DNA of 64,000 nt from Hydractinia symbiolongicarpus (taxonomy: Eukaryota > Cnidaria > Hydrozoa > Anthoathecata > Hydractiniidae), in assembly GCF_029227915.1 (NCBI RefSeq), contig NC_079885.1:28461001-28525000 (forward strand), written 5' to 3'. The position numbers and the translations under genes were made by a program. The notes beneath the pieces are model-generated. The model did not search any database. It worked only from the letters and a program-made list of their open reading frames with translations, and was not told where the DNA came from. Shown one piece after another: positions 28,191-39,071 of the stretch (within the stretch, counting starts at the first letter, position 1; every line of letters starts with the position of its first letter).

Positions 28191-30609
28191 CGGCCCAATG
28201 GTAGCGCTTCACTTAAAAATTTAGATAAAATAAGTCATGTTTTACTGCGGGACAAATCCTAGCCGTTAGCGCATTCTAAGGGTATCAGTCCGTTTCAACT
28301 ACAACGGTTACGTCACATATTTGTACCAACATGTATTTAGTTATTTTTTTCCGATATTACTAAGTTGTATTGCTTTTGACAGTGAAACGATTGCCTGTGG
28401 GACTTAATTGATGTGATTCTGGACTGTGACCTTATAAATGTAATAAATGAGCCAATTTGACTCCAAGGAATAACATTCTTCTTAATTTGACATGATTGCT
28501 GGAATTCAGCGATTACACACGGCCCTATGGTAGCGCTTCACTTAAAAATCTATATAAAATAAGTCATTTTTTACTGTGGGACCAATCTTGGCCGTTAGCA
28601 CGCGCTGAATAAATAGGAACAGTTTCAAAGACTACATTTCATTGACCTTCTGGCGGTATAAATCCGTTTGAGTTACAACGGTTGCGTCACATATTCGTAC
28701 CAACATGTATTTAGCGATTGTATTCGGATATTACTAGGTTGCATCGCTTTTAACAGTGATACGATTGACTGTGGGACTTAATTGAACTTATTTGGGACTG
28801 TGATTTTATAAATGTGATAAGTGAGACAATTGGATCCAAGAAATAACATTCTTCTTACCTTGACACGATTGCTGGAATTTACCGATTTCACTGGGCGCTG
28901 TGGTAGCGTTTTATTTAAAAGTTTAGATAAATAAGTCATTTTGTACTGTGGGACCAAACCTAGCCATAACCGCGCGTTGAAGAAATAGAAACATTTTCAA
29001 AAACTACATTTCATTGACTTTCTAACGGTGTCAATCCGTTTGAGTTACAACAGTTGCGTCACATGTTCGTACCAACATGTATTTAGTTATTTGTTTCCGA
29101 TATTACTAAGATGTATCGCTTTTAACAGTGAAACGATTGACTGTGGGACTTAATTGAAGTGATTCTGGACTGTGACCTTATAAATGAAATAAATGAGCCA
29201 ATTGGACTCCAATAAATAACATTCTTCTTAATTCGACATGATTGCTGCAATTCAGCGATTACACTCGGCCCAATGGTAGCGCTTCACTTAATAATTTAGA
29301 TAAAATAAGACATTTTTTACTGTGGGACCAATCCTAGACGTTAGCGCACACTGAAGAAATAGAGACAGTTTTAAAGACTATATTTCATTGACTTTTTAAC
29401 GGTATCAGTCCGTTCTAACTACAACGGTTGCGTCACATATTCGTACCAACAAGTACTTAATAATTTTTTTCCGATATTACTAGGTTGCATTGCTTTTAAC
29501 AGTGAAAGGATTGACTGTGGAACTTAATTGAACAGATTTTGGACTTTGACCTCATAAGTGTGATAAATGAGACAACTGGACCCAAGGAACAACATTCTTC
29601 TTAATTTGACATGATTGCTGGAATTCAGCGATTACACTCGGCCCTATGGTAGCGCTTCACTTAAAAATTTACAGAAAATAAGTCATTTTTTTTCTGTGGG
29701 ACCAATCCTAGCCGTTGGTGCGCGCTGAAGAAATAGAGACAGTTTCAAATACTACATTTCATTGACTTTGCGTCACATATTCGTACCAACATGTATTTAG
29801 CGATAGTATTCGGATATTATTAGGATGCATCGCTTTTAACAGTGAAACGATGGACTGTGGGACTTAATTGAACTTATTTTGGACTGTGACCTTATAAATG
29901 TGATAAGTGTGACAATTAGACCCAAGAAACAACATTCTTCTTAATTTGACATGATTGCTGGAATTTACCGATTCGCTGGGCGCTGTGGTAGCGTTTTAAT
30001 TAAAAGTTTAGATAAATAAGTCATTTTGTACTGTGGGACCAAACCTAGCCGTGAGCGCGCGTTGAAGAAATAGAAACATTTTCAAAAACTACATTTCATT
30101 GACTTTCTAACGGTGTCAATCCGTTTGAGTTACAACAGTTGCGTCACATTTTCGTACCAACATGTATTTAGTGATTTGTTTCCGATATTACTAAGTTGTA
30201 TCGCTTTTAACAGTGAAACGATTGACTGTGGGACTTAATTGAAGTGATTCTGGACTGTGACCTTATAAATGTGATAAATGAGCCAATTGGACTCCAAGAA
30301 ATAACATTTTTCTTAATTTGACATGATTGCTGCAATTTAGCGATTACACTCGGCCCAATGGTAGCGCTTCACTTAATAATTTAGATAAAATAAGACATTT
30401 TTTACTGTGGGACTAATCCTAGACGCTAGCGCACACTCAAGAAATAGAGACAGTTTTAAATACTACATTTCATTGACTTTCTAACGGTATCAGTCCGTTC
30501 TAACTACAACGGTTGCGTCACATATTCGTACCAACAAGTACTTAATGTTTTTTTTCCGATATTACTAGGTTGCATTGCTTTTAACAGTGAAAGGATTGAC
30601 TGTGGGACT
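28180..30609 (-). repeat. Satellite array, reversed orientation (segment 1)
   Basis: Reverse-complement copies of the same 372-bp monomer, about 6.5 units. Subtypes match those of the forward array, partly in mirrored order: 28440-28760 corresponds to about 25430-25860 reversed, and 28800-28910 to 25270-25430 reversed. A monomer near 29770 lacks the CCGTTGTAACTCAAACGG block, as do forward monomers near 19972 and 20673. The segment ends at the transposon insertion. Confidence 0.97.
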
Positions 30610-30613
30610 TAAT
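30610..30613. repeat. Target-site duplication TAAT (left)
   Basis: TAAT precedes the transposon's CAC end and is repeated immediately after its GTG end. Removing the element and one TAAT restores GGACTTAATTGAACT, the uninterrupted satellite sequence seen in neighbouring monomers, which fixes the insertion point to the base. Confidence 0.95.
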
Positions 30614-30661
30614 CACGTTCGTTTGCCGCTACCACGGGAGTGGAAATTAATTATGCGCATG
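30614..30661 (+). repeat. Left terminal inverted repeat of the RAG1-related transposon
   Basis: Two conserved blocks: CACGTTCGTTT (30614-30624) and GAAATTAATTATGCGCATG (30643-30661), separated by 18 bp. The second block contains the 8-bp palindrome ATGCGCAT. Both blocks are matched exactly, in reverse complement, at the right end. These are the likely transposase binding and cleavage sites. Confidence 0.93.
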
Positions 30662-31080
30662 TGCGGAATTTCAGATTACGTCATCTTGTTTTTTTGTATG
30701 ATAACGCTAGCTAGGGTCACACTACCACCCATTACATTTAAGCTCCAAAACTACATTTAAAATGAAGCTGGGCATTTTAAACATTATTTTTTCATAGAAA
30801 GAGTGACCAAGGTACTTAAAAATGACCTTTGATACATTTCGATATGTAAACAAACACTAAAAAAAAGCGGGAAAATTTCGATGTACCGTTTACGAAATTT
30901 GAGCTACTTTGAATCATTATATCTATAAAAATAAAATTTATGGCGACTTATAAATTAATGTAAAACGTTTTACAGACTTCACTTTATTTCTACAGACCTT
31001 ACTTTAACCCCTACCACTTTTTTGTACCACATTTTTTGAAGACTTTTTATATCATGGTTTTCTCTTAAAATTTATCCAAT
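30662..31080 (+). promoter_or_regulatory. 5' non-coding region of the transposon
   Basis: Subterminal sequence between the left terminal repeat and the transposase ATG, AT-rich and presumably holding promoter and 5' UTR. The start codon context is CCAATATGG. No clear TATA box position can be asserted among the many AT-rich stretches. Small open frames that cross from satellite into this segment have no coding support. Confidence 0.45.
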
Positions 31081-31974
31081 ATGGCTGAATATCACTCTGA
31101 GAAAATAAACAGACTTTGCAGATTTTGTGGACAATTGCTATCAAAGGACACAGTTTTAGTATCTATACATAAAAGCAGATTATTAAAATGCTTTTTTATT
31201 GATGTTGACCAAGACTCAAATGAGATACATCCAACAAAAATGTGCCTCAAATGCTGTTCAAAACTGACACATAGTGAAAAGAGAACAACAACTTCTGTAA
31301 TGCATGAAGTTCATTGGCATCCACACTCTGAAAATTGTCCTTACTGCTTCGAAAAACTTAAGAGAGGACGTAAAACGAAGAAACACAAATCAGGCAGGCC
31401 AACAGCAAAAAAACCAATATGGACACGAATTTTGTTAAACATTTTCGAAAACACCAAAGATGTCGTTCCCCCAGAATTAACACTGGAACACTTAAACACC
31501 AGTCTTAACCCTCATTTTAGCCTCTGTCGTTGTCAGCTGTGTCACAATATTTTGCGAAAACCTGTAACAACAACATGTGAACACACTTTTTGTTATAATT
31601 GCTTGGCGCCAAAAATACTGGGAAAGCAAGAAATTGAGAGTTTATGTCCCACTTGTTTTTTTGTTATAAAAATTGAGTCGCTCAAAGTTTCAAAAAATAT
31701 AATATCAATGATGCAGTGCTTAAAACTAAAATGTAGAAAAGATTGTGGAGAGGCTCTAACTGTAACTGAAATAAACCAACATGAAAAAGTATGGAATGGC
31801 TTACAAAGTTTTTCAAGTAGTAGATCAGAGACATCTTTAAACGATATTTTTAAAATTGACGAGCAAAGCAGTGTTATACCACGAGAATATGAAGATGCTG
31901 CTCTTCACATAATAAAGCAAAAGATGGCACGTTCTGAAGACAGAACTATTGAATTTAAGAGTGGTGGGCCAAGA
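31081..31974 (+). CDS. Transposase exon 1: RAG1-type N-terminal region (Cys/His region, RING, zinc finger)
   Basis: 298 codons ending at a perfect donor (AAGA|GTAAGT). The exon holds the RAG1 N-terminal layout in order. First comes a Cys/His-rich region with C13-x2-C16, then IDVDQDSNEIHPTKMCLKC (residues 40-58) and HWHPH...CPYC (78-89), which closely parallel the corresponding vertebrate RAG1 blocks. A basic stretch (94-111) follows. Next is a C3HC4 RING: C151-x2-C154, C166-x-H168, C171-x2-C174, C189-x2-C192. A zinc-finger-like segment follows (C218, C222, H234), where the expected second His is not present (HEKVWNG), so that finger may be impaired. In RAG1 the RING acts as a ubiquitin ligase; here that activity is inferred. 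The ATG at 31081 begins just before the first conserved cysteine pair. A complete reading frame with a consensus donor suggests recent insertion. Confidence 0.9.
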
Positions 31975-32104
31975 GTAAGTTAAACAATATATATATATAA
32001 ACAATTATTCTGTTGTTTTCTTTATTCGATTAAAGTATACCATAGATGTGTACATTAATGATTTATATACATATATTTACATTTTATATGTATTCTATTT
32101 TAAG

Positions 32105-32618
<514 letters not shown>

Positions 32619-32620
<2 letters not shown>

Positions 32621-33186
32621 CGATTAACAGCAAAAGCATTGCTATATAAATACGTTTAGAATAACATAAACAGTTTTAAATCCTGTGGGTATAAATTGCT
32701 AAAGGAGAAGTATTTGCATATGTACATAGTTAAAATTACGGATGTTTTAACATATAAACAATTAAAAATGATTATGTACAGAATTTTTACAATAAAAAAT
32801 CTATTGACAATTAAAAATGTGGTAAATTAGCAAAAGAACAAGTAAACCGATCATTGCTTAAATTAATGACACTGTGACGTAGCTGGGAGAAAGAAAATAA
32901 ATAAATCAACGAGTAAAAGATAGACATTTAAGACATACTTACGAAAACATAAAACAGTCCCTACCCATTCCAGCTGGACAGAATGTGCAGAGTACACATT
33001 GAAGTTTTAAAGTACAGCTGATATCCCAGGAATGGATGAATGGGAGACCGTAACTTAGACTTTATCAGCAAGCAATTATCCGGCACATAGAACCGGGTTG
33101 TATAGAAATCATTAGAATATGAAACCTCACAACATCCCGGACTGGGTCTTATAACTTAAATGCCCAGCAAATGCCCTCCTCCATCT
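32619..33186 (-). repeat. Penelope pseudo-LTR, downstream (3') copy
   Basis: Direct repeat of 36933-37500 at offset 4314. Only two differences were seen: T/A in GTGACGTAGCTG versus GTGACGAAGCTG, and T/A after CAAATGCCC. Near identity implies a young insertion or a tandem-copy template. Confidence 0.93.
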
Positions 33187-33819
33187 CCGTATAGGTCGTT
33201 CCCATCCGCCTAAGACCCGTTATACCTTAAGATTTTCCCAAGCTGTACCGTATTATCTTCAATAAAAATAAAATACAATCTAGTGTATATATGTGAGGAG
33301 GCTAATAGTGTAACATTTGTTTAAGAAGATGCCGCTACGGCAGTTACACTATAAAAGATAAGCGGAAGAAAATGTTAGAGTGCACGAGTTCTTTGAGAGC
33401 CTAATTAAAGGGACCTGTGCACTATGCGAATATAAAGGAAAGAGTAAGTTTGTATGTCCTATTGTTAACAATAAAACGATAGTGGAAAAGAATAGAGATA
33501 AAGAAGTTTAAAGAGGAAAGTTGAGGAAAATCTCACTACACTTGATAGAAAATAAAAAAAAAAAATAACACAACATATACACAACAAACGAATGCTACTC
33601 CTCAAAGCCTAAAACCACCAAAGTACTACTAGACATAATGTTCTAGTGGACAAACAGAAAGCGAAGTAACTTCGCCACTGTCACTGCAGTTAGACAGTGT
33701 AGCAGTAATACGCTATGTGGGGTCAATGGATTTTTCATCCAGTGTCCAAAGTAGATCCAAACTCACTGCACAAAACAAAAACAAAAAGTAATAATACTGA
33801 ATAAAGGAAAAATACAACA
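33187..33819 (-). other. 3' untranslated region of the Penelope-like element
   Basis: Between the endonuclease stop codon and the downstream pseudo-LTR. No open frame or RNA structure could be supported. It includes an A-rich run near 33550. Confidence 0.6.
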
Positions 33820-34617
33820 TTAATAATCGAAGGTAACCTCACGCTCATTAAGCCCATTAGGTTGAAATGAATCTAATTTGTGTTGCCAAAAGGATTCTTT
33901 ACGTCTTAACCATGACAAATTTTCGGCATGGTCAATTAACGTAAATGACCAATCTGACATTCCATTGTGATCAGGCTGTTCAAAATGAGAGTGAAAGGAA
34001 AACTGTATAATAGGCTTCCCTGAACTAAATTTCCGGTGGCTGCATTTATAGTTGTTAAAACGCACTCTAAACTTAGTGCTGGTACTACCAACATACTGTA
34101 CGCCACATTTTCTACACTGTGCCAAATAAACAACGTTATCAGAATTACAGTTCATTTTCTTACCTTGAATTTTAAAAGAAAAAGAAGAAGATCTATTTGT
34201 GAAAGAATTTGTTTCTTCCACATAATCACAAACACCGCAACGTTTGCTACCACACTTTTGACTCCCCCCACATACCTTTTCATTCACAGGCAATTTCGCC
34301 CTAACCAGCAAGTCTTTAAGGTTTTTCCCTCTCCTAAAACCAACTATTGGGGGTGCAGCAAAGACGTCACGGTGTTCTTGATTAGGCGTAAGAAGAAGAT
34401 GAATGTCCTGCAGAATATTTTTAACCTTAGAAAATGCAGGGTGATACGTGAGATTGAACACAAGTTTTTTAGAAGTGTTTTTATTCCTCTCCCTGTCAAG
34501 TAATTCATCTCTCTTAAACTTCCTTGCTCTCAGTATCTGTTCTCGAACCAACTTATCACTATATCCTCTTTTATGAAGCCAGGCCTCTAGTTCGTTGCAT
34601 CTTTTGTCGAAAATCTC
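33820..34617 (-). CDS. GIY-YIG endonuclease domain of the Penelope-like element (frameshifted off the RT)
   Basis: The C-terminal part of the polyprotein. The continuous frame begins near 34617 (FDKRCNELEAW), upstream of the first usable start-like codon (TTG at 34551). From that TTG it is 243 residues: a basic N-terminus, a Zn-binding cluster C94-x5-C100-x4-C105-x2-C108, then the GIY-YIG core with VYL (141-143) in place of GIY and YVG (153-155) for YIG. A conserved arginine region follows (R162/R164), then a catalytic-type Glu in RRKESFW (E219) and a terminal PNGLNE. This nuclease nicks target DNA in Penelope-like elements. It lies one frame away from the reverse transcriptase, so a single-base indel close to 34617 has split the ancestral fusion. 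Confidence 0.88.
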   Translation of the reverse strand, partial: EIFDKRCNELEAWLHKRGYSDKLVREQILRARKFKRDELLDRERNKNTSKKLVFNLTYHPAFSKVKNILQDIHLLLTPNQEHRDVFAAPPIVGFRRGKNLKDLLVRAKLPVNEKVCGGSQKCGSKRCGVCDYVEETNSFTNRSSSFSFKIQGKKMNCNSDNVVYLAQCRKCGVQYVGSTSTKFRVRFNNYKCSHRKFSSGKPIIQFSFHSHFEQPDHNGMSDWSFTLIDHAENLSWLRRKESFWQHKLDSFQPNGLNEREVTFDY

Positions 34618-36461
34618 CCTTCAGAACAGATTCTGTTGAGACGAAGAGCCTGACTGTAAGGAATAGCCTTTTTTGAGTGAAATACGTGACAGGACGTAGC
34701 ATGCAGATACTGATGTGTATCTGTTGGTTTAGTGTAGAGGTCAGTGATAAGTTGATTACCCTCCTTTATAACCTTAACATCTAAAAAATTAACACTTTGT
34801 TTAGAATATTCTGCCGTAAACTTAATGGTTGGGTGACAGCTATTAAGTTGCTCTAGGAAATCTTTAAGTGCATTTTCACCATGCTGCCAAATCAAAAAAA
34901 TATCATCTATGTATCTCCACCACACTAACGGATTAAGTGCTTGCGACCTCAAAAACCTTTCTTCTAAAATACCCATAAACAGAACCGCATAAGGCGGGGC
35001 CATTTTCGTACCTATTGCAGTACCCTGTTTTTGTCGAAAAAAACGCCCATCATGTTCAAAAACATTATTCTTGAGGACGCATTCAGTTAAATCAACTAAA
35101 GTGTCTGTGGAAATAGCTTTATCCTCGCGAGCCTCTAGAGCTTCCCTGATAGCTGCCAATCCATCTTCATGAGGAATATTGGGATAAAGACCAACTACGT
35201 CAACAGTGCATAAAAGGAAATCAGCAGGTAATGCAGGTAAATCTCGTAGTTTTTTAAGAAAATCATTAGTATCTTTAATGTATGATCTAACTTTCTTAGA
35301 AAGGGGTTGCAAATAGTGGTCTAAAAATGAAGATATATTTTCTGTAAAAAACCCACAATTTGATATAACAGGCCTGCCAGGAACGTTTTGAAGTCGTTTG
35401 TGTATCTTAGGGAGAAGATAGAATCGTCCTGGCCTAGGGTTTTTAACCAAAAAATAATCCATTGTCTCCTTATTTACATCACCCCTAAGTTTGACTGTTT
35501 GTAAACAACTCATCACAGTGTGAACAAGGGGGCTGATAACATCACCTTCAATTTCCTCATAAACCTCAGCATTATCAAGCTGCAGGGCTGCTTCCCTAAG
35601 ATAGTCCTCCCTATCCCAAACCACTACTGCAGAGCCTTTATCAGCCTCCTTGATAACAATGGACCCGTCATTTCTTAGGGTTTTTATAGCTGCTCTTTCC
35701 TCCCTCGTAAGATTTGAGTATTTAATTTCTGTATCTAAGGCTAAGATCTCTTCTTCAAGTCTACTAAGGTACAGTTCAATTGAGACATTTTTTCCCTTTG
35801 GGTTAAATTTCGACTTAGGACGAAACGGATTGAAAACAGAGCTCCCTTCCTCGTTCCTAAAATGCCATAATAAACGCAACCTGCGACCAAATACCTCTAA
35901 TTCCTCTTTAAGACGTGCTCTATCAAAATGATGTGGGGTGGGAACGAATTTAAGACCCTTAGAAAGAAGAGAGATTTCAGCCTTTGACAATGTCCTACCA
36001 GAAAGGTTTACTACATTGGAACTTACAATTTTACCTACATATCTATCATTTAAAATATCACATTTACTGTCGTTACTCACAGGATATGAGATAAAAGAAG
36101 TAGAAGACTTGTTATCATCTGATAATCCTAGATTTTCCCAATTACCCGAGTTAGCTGGGCTAGCCGCGGGCTCTTCAAGACCTAAGGATATTAAAGTAAC
36201 AAGCGTAGGAATATCAGATGACACACCCTCCGCATACTTAAGCAAATCCTCTTTAAAATTATTATGTAAATAAAAATGTTCATTTAACCTGGAAGTTGCT
36301 GACACCTTCTTCTTTTCATTATCGCCACACATTTCCCCTATCTTCTTCTTCTTTCCTTTCCGACATTTCAACTCTTCTCTCTCCAAATAAACTATTAGCT
36401 CCACCAACCATTCTTTAAACCGATCCTCGTCTATCTCTTTCTCGATCTGAGATATCCTCAA
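34587..36461 (-). CDS. Penelope-like reverse transcriptase
   Basis: About 624 codons of telomerase-related reverse transcriptase. Visible motifs: KEADKGSAVVVWDR (271-284); LPKIHK (350-355) with PGRPVISNCG (361-370); the first catalytic Asp in TVDVVGLYPNIP (419-430, D421); QGTAIGTKMAPPYA (479-492); the catalytic YIDD (517-520); and LDVKV plus DLYTKPTDTHQYL near 560-586. All are typical of Penelope-like elements and of normal length. The frame is open upstream only to an in-frame TGA at 36462-36464, beyond which the same frame continues 98 codons. The first codon here is TTG, so this is not a natural start. It ends at a premature stop after a frameshift near 34617, where the endonuclease frame takes over. 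Confidence 0.92.
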   Translation of the reverse strand: MRISQIEKEIDEDRFKEWLVELIVYLEREELKCRKGKKKKIGEMCGDNEKKKVSATSRLNEHFYLHNNFKEDLLKYAEGVSSDIPTLVTLISLGLEEPAASPANSGNWENLGLSDDNKSSTSFISYPVSNDSKCDILNDRYVGKIVSSNVVNLSGRTLSKAEISLLSKGLKFVPTPHHFDRARLKEELEVFGRRLRLLWHFRNEEGSSVFNPFRPKSKFNPKGKNVSIELYLSRLEEEILALDTEIKYSNLTREERAAIKTLRNDGSIVIKEADKGSAVVVWDREDYLREAALQLDNAEVYEEIEGDVISPLVHTVMSCLQTVKLRGDVNKETMDYFLVKNPRPGRFYLLPKIHKRLQNVPGRPVISNCGFFTENISSFLDHYLQPLSKKVRSYIKDTNDFLKKLRDLPALPADFLLCTVDVVGLYPNIPHEDGLAAIREALEAREDKAISTDTLVDLTECVLKNNVFEHDGRFFRQKQGTAIGTKMAPPYAVLFMGILEERFLRSQALNPLVWWRYIDDIFLIWQHGENALKDFLEQLNSCHPTIKFTAEYSKQSVNFLDVKVIKEGNQLITDLYTKPTDTHQYLHATSCHVFHSKKAIPYSQALRLNRICSEGRFSTKDATN

Positions 36462-36758
36462 TCAAAATCTTTCTTCAAACGAGATTAAATGTTCGTATAT
36501 TCCCATTATTAAAGTTTCCAACAACTGGGATTTTGTTGAGTTTAGGGTATCCTCCCATATAACAGAAAGTTCATGGGATGAAAATGAAATAAAAGGTGTC
36601 TTGCTGATGTTTAGTCCACCAGGATAAAGTTTAAACGACTTACAGGTTTCTAAAAAGGCGATATGTGAGAAGTACGTAATACTTTTGACTGCATCGCGAA
36701 AGCAAGAATTGATGGCGCATTTTTCATCAAGATCTGTAACTTGCGGTAGATTTGGCAT
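36462..36758 (-). CDS. N-terminal extension of the Penelope-like protein (ends at in-frame TGA)
   Basis: 98 codons from an ATG at 36758, in exactly the same frame as the reverse transcriptase and separated from it only by TGA (36464-36462). It is therefore most likely the true N-terminus of a single polyprotein with one nonsense change. Stop readthrough or a two-ORF design cannot be excluded. No recognisable domain; contains DEKCAINSCFRDAVKS near its start. Confidence 0.65.
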   Translation of the reverse strand: MPNLPQVTDLDEKCAINSCFRDAVKSITYFSHIAFLETCKSFKLYPGGLNISKTPFISFSSHELSVIWEDTLNSTKSQLLETLIMGIYEHLISFEERF

Positions 36759-36932
36759 AATTTATATAAAAATGTATAAGCCAATGCATGTGATGTGTAT
36801 ATAATATATAAAAGAAAGAAAAAACACATGTATTAGGACAAAATATATTTCGGCTAACAAGCCTTCATCAGTTGTAAAATATAAAATCAAGTTACATCTT
36901 TTATGTAAAATTGGGCAAATATAATACGCTTG
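36759..36932 (-). promoter_or_regulatory. 5' leader of the Penelope-like element
   Basis: Between the upstream pseudo-LTR and the first ATG (36758). AT-rich; carries the candidate hammerhead. Short open frames here have no coding support. Confidence 0.5.
36828..36885 (-). ncRNA. Candidate hammerhead ribozyme (type I-like)
   Basis: On the reverse strand, the invariant hammerhead boxes occur in order and spacing: CUGAUGA (36871-36865), a three-base-pair stem II GGC/GCC with loop (36863-36852), then GAAA (36851-36848). A UH cleavage-site region follows in UAUAUUUUGUCC. ACAA before CUGAUGA can pair with UUGU in that segment as a short stem I, with a minimal stem III. Penelope-like elements are known to carry such minimal hammerheads near the start of the transcript, which is where this one lies. 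Stems I and III are weak, so activity may require a dimer. Confidence 0.55.
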
Positions 36933-37500
36933 AGCGATTAACAGCAAAAGCATTGCTATATAAATACGTTTAGAATAACATAAACAGTTTTAAATCCTGT
37001 GGGTATAAATTGCTAAAGGAGAAGTATTTGCATATGTACATAGTTAAAATTACGGATGTTTTAACATATAAACAATTAAAAATGATTATGTACAGAATTT
37101 TTACAATAAAAAATCTATTGACAATTAAAAATGTGGTAAATTAGCAAAAGAACAAGTAAACCGATCATTGCTTAAATTAATGACACTGTGACGAAGCTGG
37201 GAGAAAGAAAATAAATAAATCAACGAGTAAAAGATAGACATTTAAGACATACTTACGAAAACATAAAACAGTCCCTACCCATTCCAGCTGGACAGAATGT
37301 GCAGAGTACACATTGAAGTTTTAAAGTACAGCTGATATCCCAGGAATGGATGAATGGGAGACCGTAACTTAGACTTTATCAGCAAGCAATTATCCGGCAC
37401 ATAGAACCGGGTTGTATAGAAATCATTAGAATATGAAACCTCACAACATCCCGGACTGGGTCTTATAACTTAAATGCCCAGCAAATGCCCACCTCCATCT
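36933..37500 (-). repeat. Penelope pseudo-LTR, upstream (5') copy
   Basis: Same 568-bp sequence as 32619-33186, in direct orientation. In this element class the upstream copy is usually the tail of a partial tandem unit. It ends in GCCCACCTCCATCT just before the right-hand TA tract. Confidence 0.93.
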
Positions 37501-37513
37501 AAGTCGGAATATC

Positions 37514-37932
<419 letters not shown>

Positions 37933-38985
37933 ATACGGTACAGAATGAAATACATATTAAAATTGGAGGTGATCATGGAGGTGGATCCTTTAAGATGTCA
38001 TACCAAGCATGCAATACTGACAAACCTAACAGCAAAAGTAATACTGTAGTATATAGCATCTTTGAAGCAAAAGATTACAGAGCTAATTTAAAAATTGGAT
38101 TGGCAAAATTCAAAAGTCAAGTTGATGAGCTGCAAATTGCAATGTGGAAGTAAGTCAAATATTTTATGAAGGGAAATGTCCAAAAAATGTTTAAAAAATC
38201 ATATAAATATTTATGTTTTAGGCAACAAAAAATCCGTGTATTTGTGTTTGGTGATTATGAATTTCTTTGTCATGTCTATGGAATAACTGGAGCAAATGGT
38301 AAAGTCAACTTTGTACTATATATATCGTGTTATCCTTAAACATAATTGAAACACATAACCATTAATTATATACGCATCTACAGGTCGCCATTGTTGTCTT
38401 TTCTGCACAACTACCAAACAAAAGATGCAAATGTCCTTGGCTGAAAGAGGAATATCATCTCTACGAACGTTAGAATCACTGAAGAATGATTTGGAACAGT
38501 TTAAAAGTCTTGGAAGTGATATTAAGCTTGCTAAACAGTGTAACAATGTTATCGATGATAGGATGTTAAATGTGCCAATTGATCAGGTGTGTATATGCAT
38601 TGTTTTATACAGCTCAATACATTTTCTTTTACTGTAAACTTACAATAGTTATTTACAATAGGTTGCACTACCTGCACTTCACACATCACTGGGAACATCC
38701 TTGAAGTTTTTTAATATGCTTGAGGATTTCTGTCACACAACGGATGTAAAAATAGCAGCTGCCCTTGCAAAAAATAATACATTGCTTCGACAAAAAAGTT
38801 TTGATAAGTATATTCAAAGTCACCAAGAAATAAGCCGACTAGAATATGTTGTTGCAGACATCCGAAGCAAAATCGAATTAGTTCACGATGCAACCTACAC
38901 TGCAATCTTGAATAATCCTGAAAATGAAACAGAAATAAGACGTATTTATGACCCAAGACTTGTTTACCTTAATGATAAACTGAAT
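37933..38985 (+). CDS. Transposase core, exons 3-6 (first catalytic motif and zinc-ribbon region)
   Basis: Exons 37933-38149, 38222-38298, 38394-38586 (first bases GT at 38384 in phase, so exon 5 is 38384-38586) and 38662 to about 38985, joined by introns of about 72-85 bp with GTAAGT, GTAAAG and GTGTGT donors and AG acceptors. All three internal junctions keep phase. Exon 3 reads KIGGDHGGGSFKMSYQ, the probable first catalytic Asp, followed by YSIFEAKDYRANL. Exons 4-5 give VFVFGDYEFLCHVYGITGA and NGRHCCLFC, a Cys-x2-Cys like the one in the RAG1 core insert. Exon 6 starts VALPALHTSLGTSLKFFNML, positioned like the RAG1 segment around its second catalytic Asp, but the exact Asp position has Ser. 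DQ just upstream may supply the acid. No splice donor is visible after about 38985, where a TA-rich run intrudes. Confidence 0.82.
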
Positions 38986-39071
38986 AATATATATATTTAT
39001 ATATATTTATTTTTAACTTTCAGTTATATATACATATGAACTAACATACCCATTTTCTTTATTTTTACAAG

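Noticed and set aside
28180-30609. Satellite orientation change as a vector or sequencing chimera
   Set aside because: The reversed array continues for over 35 kb with its own private variants and insertions, so a trivial chimera at one read is unlikely; an assembly join cannot be fully excluded without reads.
30575-30760. 61-codon frame crossing satellite and the transposon left end
   Set aside because: It spans the insertion junction, so it cannot be an evolved gene.
34036-36273. Plus-strand open frames over the Penelope gene
   Set aside because: Antisense shadows of the reverse transcriptase and endonuclease, which carry clear catalytic motifs on the other strand.
36762-36953. 63-codon hydrophobic frame upstream of the Penelope gene
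   Set aside because: It overlaps the leader, ribozyme candidate and pseudo-LTR, is AT-composition driven and shows no family features.
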